A DNA stretch of 40,281 nucleotides from a virus, in IMG/VR virus record IMGVR_UViG_3300042888_001688, positions 1 through 40,281 of that record; one strand, given 5' to 3'. Positions within the stretch are counted from its first letter, which is position 1, and each line of letters begins with the position of its first letter. Both the position numbers and the translations under genes were made by a program. Below the pieces are notes generated by a model. It had not been told where the DNA came from. It worked only from the letters and a program-made list of their open reading frames with translations, and made no database searches. Positions 23,634-28,623 of the stretch are shown one piece after another.

Positions 23634-23718
23634 GGAAAGTTGGGTGAGTGGTTGAAACCAGCAGTTTACTAAACTGCCGACTGTTAAAGGTCCGTGAGTT
23701 CGAATCTCACACTTTCCG
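23634..23718 (+). tRNA. tRNA-Ser with unusual ACT anticodon
   Basis: Type II tRNA with variable-arm stem GAC/GTC. Acceptor GGAAAGT/ACTTTCC, T-arm GTGAG-TTCGAAT-CTCAC. The anticodon arm GCAGT-TTACTAA-ACTGC gives ACT where bacteria normally have GCT for AGY codons. Confidence 0.85.
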
Positions 23719-23725
23719 CATAAAT

Positions 23726-23800
23726 ACCGGTATGGCGGAATTGGCATACGCAGTGGTCTTAGAAGCCATACAATTATAGGTTCGAATCCTATTACCGGTA
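23726..23800 (+). tRNA. tRNA-Leu (TAG) with short variable region
   Basis: Acceptor ACCGGTA/TACCGGT, anticodon loop CTTAGAA, Leu-like D-arm GGCGGAATTGGCATACGC. The variable region is only about 7 nt, whereas bacterial tRNA-Leu has a long arm. Confidence 0.82.
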
Positions 23801-23858
23801 CAAAATGTACTTTTTTCACTTTTTACCAAAAGTCCGAAAATTTTTTTGAGGGTAATTT

Positions 23859-23890
23859 TTTGGTATATAGGGAAAATTATTGTATATTTA
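23859..23890 (+). promoter_or_regulatory. Promoter inside the tRNA cluster
   Basis: TTTTGG ends at 23862 and TATATTTA is at 23883-23890, 20-21 nt spacing. It would re-initiate transcription for element C and the second half of the tRNA cluster. Confidence 0.6.
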
Positions 23891-23901
23891 ACATATAAGG
23901 T

Positions 23902-23965
23902 TGATTGGGAAACAAAATGAGAAATCGTAGAGTGAGGGGGTTAAAAGCCAAAGTAAAGCCAATCA
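23902..23965 (+). ncRNA. Unclassified structured RNA element C
   Basis: TGATTGG (23902-23908) pairs with CCAATCA (23959-23965). The interior is purine-rich, with a possible GG-GTTAAAAG-CC hairpin. It starts about 5 nt after the predicted transcription start of the promoter at 23859. A 37-codon frame (ATG 23917 to TAG 24030) overlaps it and runs into tRNA-Glu, and is probably not a gene. Confidence 0.35.
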
Positions 23966-24008
23966 TAAAAGTAATCGTCCACGCACCCATCTTTTACTTT
24001 CCTTTAAC

Positions 24009-24080
24009 GCTCAGTTCGACTAAGGGTTAGGTCACATCCCTTTCACGGATGTAATACGGGTTCGAATCCCGTACTGAGTA
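24009..24080 (+). tRNA. tRNA-Glu (TTC)
   Basis: Acceptor GCTCAGT/ACTGAGT (G-U first pair), anticodon arm CATCC-CTTTCAC-GGATG, T-arm TACGGG-TTCGAAT-CCCGTA. Confidence 0.9.
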
Positions 24081-24088
24081 CAATATAA

Positions 24089-24161
24089 GCCTGGATAGCT
24101 CAGTTGGTAGAGCAACTCATTTGTAATGAGTAGGTCGTCAGTTCGAATCTGACTCTGGGCT
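24089..24161 (+). tRNA. tRNA-Thr (TGT)
   Basis: Acceptor GCCTGGA/TCTGGGC with two G-U pairs. D-arm GCTC/GAGC. Anticodon arm ACTCA-TTTGTAA-TGAGT. T-arm GTCAG-TTCGAAT-CTGAC. Confidence 0.93.
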
Positions 24162-24163
24162 CA

Positions 24164-24263
24164 AAGATGAGAGTAGATGAAAGTGAGCATCCGTAATACC
24201 GGTTCACTCGAGATGCAGCTAGTAAATACATTGATTAATTAGACGTAGTTAATCTCTCATCTT
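24164..24263 (+). ncRNA. Unclassified structured RNA element D with pseudoknot
   Basis: A 100-nt segment closed by ten base pairs: AAGATGAGAG (24164-24173) and CTCTCATCTT (24254-24263). Inside, GTGA (24183-24186) can pair with TCAC and the adjacent GCATC with GATGC in the interleaved order of an H-type pseudoknot. A separate hairpin is GATTAA...TTAATC. It is not a tRNA. A 21-codon frame (24177-24242) overlaps it. Confidence 0.55.
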
Positions 24264-24266
24264 ATT

Positions 24267-24340
24267 GGAATGGTAGTTCAGTTGGTTAGAACGCCGCCCT
24301 GTCACGGCGGAGGTCGCGAGTTCGAGTCTCGTCTATTCCG
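24267..24340 (+). tRNA. tRNA-Asp (GTC)
   Basis: Acceptor GGAATGG/CTATTCC, anticodon arm GCCGC-CCTGTCACG-GCGG region with loop CTGTCAC, T-arm GCGAG-TTCGAGT-CTCGT. It starts 3 nt after element D. Confidence 0.93.
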
Positions 24341-24349
24341 CATAAAAGA

Positions 24350-24421
24350 GGTCTGTTAGTTAAATGGATATAACTTCTCACTTCTAATGAGATATTCGTG
24401 GTTCGATTCCACGACGGACTA
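24350..24421 (+). tRNA. tRNA-Arg (TCT)
   Basis: Acceptor GGTCTGT/ACGGACT with G-U pairs, anticodon arm TCTCA-CTTCTAA-TGAGA, T-arm CGTGG-TTCGATT-CCACG. It reads AGR codons, which are frequent in this AT-rich genome. Confidence 0.92.
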
Positions 24422-24427
24422 CGAAAT

Positions 24428-24513
24428 ACCCTGGTGGCGAAATTGGTAGACGCGCAAGACTTAAAATCTTGTTATCAGTAATGATAGTGACAGTTCGATT
24501 CTGTTCTGGGGTA
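24428..24513 (+). tRNA. tRNA-Leu (TAA)
   Basis: Type II. Acceptor ACCCTGG/CTGGGGT, anticodon arm CAAGA-CTTAAAA-TCTTG, variable arm TATCA-GTAA-TGATA, T-loop TTCGATT. TTA is the dominant Leu codon in the window. Confidence 0.93.
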
Positions 24514-24516
24514 CAT

Positions 24517-24604
24517 TGTAACGATTCGTAAGAATGGCGGAACAGACGCTAAGTATGAAATGGAAACTTGGGTTAGCCCGGACACAAACCGCACAGCCGT
24601 TACA
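24517..24604 (+). ncRNA. Unclassified structured RNA element E
   Basis: TGTAACG (24517-24523) pairs with CGTTACA (24598-24604). Inside are an ATTC-GTAA-GAAT hairpin with a GNRA loop, GCGG/CCGC enclosing AAGT/ACTT, and GGG-TTAG-CCC. This multibranched fold sits between tRNA-Leu and a terminator. The segment is also open in one frame to TAG at 24670, with an ATG at 24560 (36 aa), so a small protein cannot be excluded. Confidence 0.45.
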
Positions 24605-24662
24605 AAACTTATGGGCTTTGGTGATATAGCCGCAAGAGATTCATATGTTTCTCATTCACTAT

Positions 24663-24697
24663 ATAAGTAGGTGATTCCACACCTGCTTATTTTTTTA
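24663..24697 (+). terminator. Intrinsic terminator within the tRNA cluster
   Basis: ATAAGTAGGTG (24663-24673) pairs with CACCTGCTTAT (24680-24690) over 11 bp around ATTCCA, followed by TTTTTTAT. Confidence 0.88.
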
Positions 24698-24744
24698 TCG
24701 TTGAAAGAAACGATATCAGATTTTATCGTTAGATTAAACGATAA
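24696..24744 (+). repeat. Twin hairpins with matching stems
   Basis: Hairpin 1 is TATCGTT-GAAAGA-AACGATA (24696-24715). Hairpin 2 is TTATCGTT-AGATTA-AACGATAA (24723-24744). The stems are the same sequence and could also cross-pair. They lie between the terminator and tRNA-Met and may direct processing. Confidence 0.55.
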
Positions 24745-24745
24745 T

Positions 24746-24819
24746 GGGAATGTAGCTCAGATGGTTAGAGCAGCGCACTCATAATGCGAAGGTCATTGGT
24801 TCAAATCCATTCTTTCCCA
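24746..24819 (+). tRNA. tRNA-Met (CAT), elongator-like
   Basis: Acceptor GGGAATG/CTTTCCC (one T-T), D-stem GCTC/GAGC, anticodon arm GCGCA-CTCATAA-TGCGA. It lacks the C1-A72 mismatch. It could also be tRNA-Ile2 if C34 is modified to lysidine. Confidence 0.88.
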
Positions 24820-24835
24820 CAAATACTTTACTAAA

Positions 24836-24867
24836 TTTGGTAGTATAATTTATTTTTTGTATATTTA
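24836..24867 (+). promoter_or_regulatory. Promoter for the small-gene pair at 24875
   Basis: TTTGG at 24836-24840 and TATATTTA at 24860-24867, 20-nt spacer. The ATG at 24875 is 7 nt after the -7 element, so a leaderless or near-leaderless mRNA is predicted. Confidence 0.7.
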
Positions 24868-24874
24868 ATGAACA

Positions 24875-25045
24875 ATGGAGATTACAAAAGAAAATATTGC
24901 AAAATTAATAGGTAAAGAAGTGCATAGTTATGTGTTTATGCACGATAAAAAAAATGGTGCAACAACTATAAAAGTAAATCCTCATATAAAAGAAGAAAGT
25001 ATAAAAATTTCAATAAAACCTAAAAAAGAAAGTTATGTTCGTTAG
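24875..25045 (+). CDS. Small hypothetical protein, 56 aa
   Basis: Reads MEITKENIAKLIGKEVHSYV, then a His/Asp/Lys turn and a Lys-rich C-terminus ending KKESYVR. It follows a good promoter and overlaps the next gene by 11 nt, which supports it as real. No family recognised; basic, soluble, compact. Confidence 0.6.
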   Translation: MEITKENIAKLIGKEVHSYVFMHDKKNGATTIKVNPHIKEESIKISIKPKKESYVR

Positions 25046-25304
25046 TTATTATGTAATTTGTGTTATTTATTGTTTCTATCAGTTATTTAAAAACTTAGAC
25101 AAACGATATTCAAATGACCCTACCGGTGGTTCTCCTGAATTGGATACTATTATGGTATTGATGATGGCATGGGTATTGGCACCTATTGATGCATCTTTGA
25201 CCTGGATTAGATGGTATAAAGCAGCAGAGGAAGCTAGAATAAGACAAAATAGATTTGAATTAGATACGAGTGATTTCAGAAACGAAGAAACACATATCTA
25301 TTAA
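25035..25304 (+). CDS. Small membrane protein, 89 aa
   Basis: A hydrophobic N-terminal segment (VSYYVICVIYCFYQLF, about 3-18) is followed by a charged stretch and a second hydrophobic segment (TIMVLMMAWVLAPI, about 39-52). The C-terminus is charged. It is probably a two-span inner-membrane protein of unknown role. It is coupled to the upstream 56-aa gene by an 11-nt overlap and ends 5 nt before a tRNA gene. Confidence 0.65.
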   Translation: MFVSYYVICVIYCFYQLFKNLDKRYSNDPTGGSPELDTIMVLMMAWVLAPIDASLTWIRWYKAAEEARIRQNRFELDTSDFRNEETHIY

Positions 25305-25309
25305 TAATA

Positions 25310-25394
25310 GGAAGCTTGCCAGAGTGGTTGAATGGAACGGTCTTGAAAACCGTCATACTGAAAGGTATCTGGGGTTCGAATCCCTGAGCTTCCG
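25310..25394 (+). tRNA. tRNA-Ser (TGA)
   Basis: Type II. Acceptor GGAAGCT/AGCTTCC, anticodon arm ACGGT-CTTGAAA-ACCGT, variable arm with ATACTGAAAGGTAT, T-loop TTCGAAT. Confidence 0.93.
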
Positions 25395-25405
25395 CAAATT
25401 AGATT

Positions 25406-25621
25406 ATGTTAGAATTTAAAAATCCAATTCCAGTTATAGTGGAAGGTGATAAAGAAGGTTACGCAATTTATGTTACGAATGGAGGACCATTTGAAAACGA
25501 TATTTGGTGTATAGTTATATGTGATGGTGGTATTGTTAGACATTACCGAAGCGACCAAATTAGAATGCATCATAACGCTACTTTAGACCTAACAAAAGAT
25601 AATGGAAAAGGTAACAAATAA
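25406..25621 (+). CDS. Small hypothetical protein, 71 aa
   Basis: A compact beta-rich sequence (PVIVEGDKEGYAIYVTNGG, DIWCIVICDGGIVRHYRSDQ) with a Lys/Asn tail. It starts 11 nt after tRNA-Ser and overlaps the next gene by 20 nt. No family recognised. A small all-beta domain is likely. Confidence 0.6.
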   Translation: MLEFKNPIPVIVEGDKEGYAIYVTNGGPFENDIWCIVICDGGIVRHYRSDQIRMHHNATLDLTKDNGKGNK

Positions 25622-25811
25622 ATTTAATGTAGATTTAGTAATTGGTGATAAATTATTAATCATATCGGATAAGTTGGGTAATAAAATGTTAGCCAATGTA
25701 GATAAAGATGAGATAATAACAATCACCGGTTTTTCGGATGACGGAAAAATATTATATCACAATAACTCATTAGCCTTACCGGTTAATAGTAATGTATATA
25801 AAAAATTGTAA
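25602..25811 (+). CDS. Small hypothetical protein, 69 aa
   Basis: Beta-rich (FNVDLVIGDKLLIISDKLGN, then DEIITITGFSDDGKILYHN) with alternating hydrophobic residues. It may be an SH3- or OB-like mini-domain, but this is not established. The stop codon overlaps the first bases of the tRNA-like gene at 25807. Confidence 0.6.
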   Translation: MEKVTNKFNVDLVIGDKLLIISDKLGNKMLANVDKDEIITITGFSDDGKILYHNNSLALPVNSNVYKKL

Positions 25812-25956
25812 GGTGTTGAAATTTGGCAGACATGTCCTCTCGTCTCGAGGATAGGGACATAGAAATAGAAAAGTAATATGGGGTTGACCACCAGCTTGCA
25901 AGCATCAATGTTACTTTCCGAATCTCCCTGTGGTGGTTCGAATCCATCCCTTACAG
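25807..25956 (+). tRNA. tRNA-like gene with oversized interior (Leu-like ends)
   Basis: The outer parts are a good tRNA: acceptor TGTAAGG/CCTTACA, a Leu-like D-region TTGAAATTTGGCAGACA, and T-arm GGTGG-TTCGAAT-CCATC. Between D- and T-arms lie about 105 nt instead of the expected 35-45. These form TCCTC-TCGTCTC-GAGGA (no T33, so not a normal anticodon loop), ATGTCC/GGACAT, AAAGTAA/TTACTTT and GCTTGCAAGC. It may be a tRNA carrying a small insertion, or a tRNA-like RNA that is not a decoder. Confidence 0.55.
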
Positions 25957-25968
25957 CAAATTAAAAGT

Positions 25969-26994
25969 ATGAAATATTTAATTACATCGGGTTGTTCATT
26001 TACATCATCGGCAAGGGTTAATTACCATCGTAGTGATGATACATTTTTAAGAGATGATAAACAAATGTGGTACTATCCACATTGGTTACAAAGAATTTTA
26101 CCGGAGCTCAAAATATACAACATGGGTAGTCCGGGTAATAATAATTCAATGATTGTTCGTTCTGCATTATACAAAGCTAAAGAACTAATAAAAAACGGAG
26201 TTGACCCAAAAGAAATCAGTATGATTATACAATGGTCATCTTATTTCAGACGTACCCATTTTATTTCAAAGGAACTTACTCCTTATATTGAATTTGAAAA
26301 GCATGCCGATTTTGTAAACGATTATTTAAAAGAAAAAGAATTTTCAGGTCAAAATGGATATTGGTTAAACTTAGCTATACCCGATATGAAATATTCTTCA
26401 ATTGAAAGGGAAAGTCCAAGAGTATTTCAATACAATCAATCCTACTTAGAAACATTGTATAATGATGAAAGTAGATATATAGAATGGTTGGAATATTTTG
26501 ATTATTTAATTCAATTTTGTAAAGCAAATGGTATTGAATTAAAATGTTTCTTTATGCATAATTCATTTTCATTAAAATATGATTATGGTTTAATGCCAGG
26601 TGGATATCCTACTAAACAAAAAATGATTAAAGGTATTTTTGAAGATAAAGATATTATAAATACTTGGGATGATACCAAACTTAGAGTAGATGATTATCCA
26701 TATGCAAAATATTTATATGATTCAATTGATTGGGATAAATATTGCTGGTTTTTTGAAGAGGAAGGATTACATAAATATGGTGGAGTATTTGAATGGACAA
26801 TCAGAAATCAAATAAAAAGTACGGATATCGATTTTAATCCACTATGGATGGAATATCAAAAATATGGTAGTCAAACTAAATTAGAAAACGCATTATTAAC
26901 TGGAGAAATAGGACATACGGGACATGTTAGTAGTTGTAATTACAAAAAGTTCACAGAAGATGTTATCTTAAAATGGGATATGTTTCAAAAATAG
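25969..26994 (+). CDS. SGNH-hydrolase-like protein
   Basis: The ATG at 25969 is preferred; an earlier in-frame GTG at 25930 lies inside the tRNA-like gene. 341 aa. The N-terminus MKYLITSGCSFT and the downstream YNMGSPGNNNSMI (about 52-64) correspond to blocks I and II of an SGNH-like family common in phages. Near the C-terminus GHTGHVSS may hold the catalytic His. No signal peptide. It is a different subfamily from the GDSL protein at 18986. Catalytic function is uncertain. Confidence 0.68.
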   Translation: MKYLITSGCSFTSSARVNYHRSDDTFLRDDKQMWYYPHWLQRILPELKIYNMGSPGNNNSMIVRSALYKAKELIKNGVDPKEISMIIQWSSYFRRTHFISKELTPYIEFEKHADFVNDYLKEKEFSGQNGYWLNLAIPDMKYSSIERESPRVFQYNQSYLETLYNDESRYIEWLEYFDYLIQFCKANGIELKCFFMHNSFSLKYDYGLMPGGYPTKQKMIKGIFEDKDIINTWDDTKLRVDDYPYAKYLYDSIDWDKYCWFFEEEGLHKYGGVFEWTIRNQIKSTDIDFNPLWMEYQKYGSQTKLENALLTGEIGHTGHVSSCNYKKFTEDVILKWDMFQK

Positions 26995-27009
26995 TGTATA
27001 TTTATGAGT

Positions 27010-27561
27010 ATGAGAATAAAATTGTTTGTTGCATTACCAAGTGAGTTTCCAAAAGGATTAGAACCAATGGGAGTGGATGTTATATACACTGGGGTTGGTA
27101 AAGTAAATGCAGCAATTAAAGCAACTGAAATATTAAAAGATTTATCACCAACCGAAACAATAGTAATAAACTTTGGTTCAGCTGGTTCATCTGATTATAA
27201 AATTGGTGAACTTATTAAATGTTTACAATTTCAACAAGGTGATATAGATACTAAGCAATTTGCAAAAAAATATGTTACTCCATTTGATGATATAATTTAC
27301 CCTAAATTAGAAGCAGGAATTTTAACATTTGGTAATAGTGATGTATGTTTTACAACTGATACGTTTCAAAGTAATACAAAACGTTCAGTATGTGATATGG
27401 AAGCATATTCAATTGCAAAAGTATGTAAAATATATGGTTTTGATTTTGTTTCATATAAATTTATTTCGGATAATGGTGATGCAAATGATTGGAAAAAAAA
27501 TCACAATAAAGGAATAGCAAAATTCTTAGAAAAATTAAAAGAAGATTTTAAAGTAAGCTAA
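27010..27561 (+). CDS. MTA/SAH nucleosidase-like (nucleoside phosphorylase family)
   Basis: About 183 aa. I prefer the ATG at 27010, because TATATTTA at 26997-27004 would place the transcript start there; ATG 27004 is in frame. VIYTGVGKVNAA, INFGSAGSS and CDMEAYSIAKVCKIYG followed by FISDNGDA are the MTA/SAH nucleosidase signatures, including the purine-binding and catalytic Asp near the C-terminus. It would cleave S-adenosylhomocysteine or methylthioadenosine, removing product inhibition of methyltransferases. It is shorter than cellular Pfs (about 230 aa). Confidence 0.78.
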   Translation: MRIKLFVALPSEFPKGLEPMGVDVIYTGVGKVNAAIKATEILKDLSPTETIVINFGSAGSSDYKIGELIKCLQFQQGDIDTKQFAKKYVTPFDDIIYPKLEAGILTFGNSDVCFTTDTFQSNTKRSVCDMEAYSIAKVCKIYGFDFVSYKFISDNGDANDWKKNHNKGIAKFLEKLKEDFKVS

Positions 27562-28058
27562 TGCTAGTTAAATTAAAATACGATAATATCACATTTAACA
27601 ATTTATTAAATGAATCTTTAAATAGTAATTATATACAATCACATTCTAATCACAATGGAGTTAATGATTATATAAATGACTCTAATTTTTTAGAATCACA
27701 TCCGGTTTACAAAACTACATTTGAATACTTTAATTCAATATTCCCTTTATTAAATTTTAAACTACATTTTCAATCATCTAATAAAAATATAGATTGGCAT
27801 GTAGACGACAACGATACTGATAAATTACGATTTATAATGCCAATCATAACCAATGAATTGGTATTAAGTTATGTTGAAGAAATGAGTGCAGTATATGAAT
27901 TTGTAATGTTTCCTGGATACATTTATCATTTTAGTATACAAAACAAACATAAAGTAAATAATTTGGGAACTAAAAATAGAATTGCATTAATATTTGATAT
28001 TGAAAATACAATGGAAAATAAAAAAATAATAAACGATATGTTCGAAAAGGTAATATGA
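27561..28058 (+). CDS. Fe(II)/2OG dioxygenase, Asp/Asn beta-hydroxylase-like
   Basis: 165 aa. IDWHVDDND gives H80 and D82, and the distal His is H130 in NKHKVNNLG. R140 follows in KNRIALIFDI. The 'H...NxG...R' order is that of the aspartyl/asparaginyl beta-hydroxylase branch. It overlaps both neighbours by 1-4 nt. It is the fifth 2OG dioxygenase of the window and belongs to a different branch than those at 5.5-7.5 kb. Confidence 0.75.
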   Translation: MLVKLKYDNITFNNLLNESLNSNYIQSHSNHNGVNDYINDSNFLESHPVYKTTFEYFNSIFPLLNFKLHFQSSNKNIDWHVDDNDTDKLRFIMPIITNELVLSYVEEMSAVYEFVMFPGYIYHFSIQNKHKVNNLGTKNRIALIFDIENTMENKKIINDMFEKVI

Positions 28059-28585
28059 TTAAGTTAAGAAAAATACTTAAAGAAATTAAAAACGGTCCTT
28101 ACGAATATGGATGTGTAATGTTATACTTTGATTTTAATGAAAGTCAACTTACCGGTATTATAGATGATAAAGATATTTACGATGATGGTAGTGGTAAGTA
28201 TGGTAAAGAAACAGAACCCCACGTCACTTTGTTATATGGATTACATTCTAACGTAACTCCACAAATAGTTCAACAATTATTAGATAGGATTCATTTTGGG
28301 GATATACAACTAAGTAATGTTTCAGTTTTTGAAAGTGATAATTATGATGTATTAAAAATGGATGCGGTTGGTGATGGATTAGAAAAAGCACATCATCTAT
28401 TAAGCAAACTACCAAACTCAAACGAATTTACAGATTATAGGCCACATATGACAATTGCTTATTTAGAAAAACAAATGTGGCAATCATATACAAATAGAAT
28501 GCGAGATTTACAATTTCAAGTAACGCCTATCTTTGCAGTATATTCAATCCCATCCGGAAAGAAATTCAAATTAAAGATTAAATAA
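28055..28585 (+). CDS. 2H phosphoesterase (RNA ligase/CPDase-like), possible anti-CBASS
   Basis: 176 aa. Two HxT motifs at the expected spacing: PHVTLLYG (H56, T58) and RPHMTIAYL (H131, T133). This is the 2H phosphoesterase fold, which hydrolyses 2'-5' or cyclic phosphodiesters. Phage 2H enzymes include Acb1, which destroys CBASS cyclic-nucleotide signals, and others acting on tRNA ends or ADP-ribose phosphates. Which applies cannot be told from sequence. ATGA overlap with the upstream gene. Confidence 0.8.
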   Translation: MIKLRKILKEIKNGPYEYGCVMLYFDFNESQLTGIIDDKDIYDDGSGKYGKETEPHVTLLYGLHSNVTPQIVQQLLDRIHFGDIQLSNVSVFESDNYDVLKMDAVGDGLEKAHHLLSKLPNSNEFTDYRPHMTIAYLEKQMWQSYTNRMRDLQFQVTPIFAVYSIPSGKKFKLKIK

Positions 28586-28586
28586 T

Positions 28587-28617
28587 TTTGTAGTTAAGAT
28601 AATTTGTTGTATCTTTA
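28587..28617 (+). promoter_or_regulatory. Promoter of the DNA polymerase gene, predicted leaderless
   Basis: TTTG at 28587-28590 and TATCTTTA at 28610-28617, 19-nt spacer. The ATG at 28624 is 6 nt past the -7 element. Confidence 0.72.
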
Positions 28618-28623
28618 TAACAT

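Noticed and set aside
23059-23819. Minus-strand open frames across the tRNA array (63 and 82 codons)
   Set aside because: They read antisense through consecutive tRNA genes and carry tRNA-complement motifs, so they are shadows.
23917-24030. 37-codon frame after the promoter at 23859
   Set aside because: It runs into tRNA-Glu and overlaps the stem of element C; coding is unlikely, though the promoter is real-looking.
24177-24242. 21-codon frame inside element D
   Set aside because: The RNA fold explains the sequence better; no promoter or ribosome-binding site is seen.
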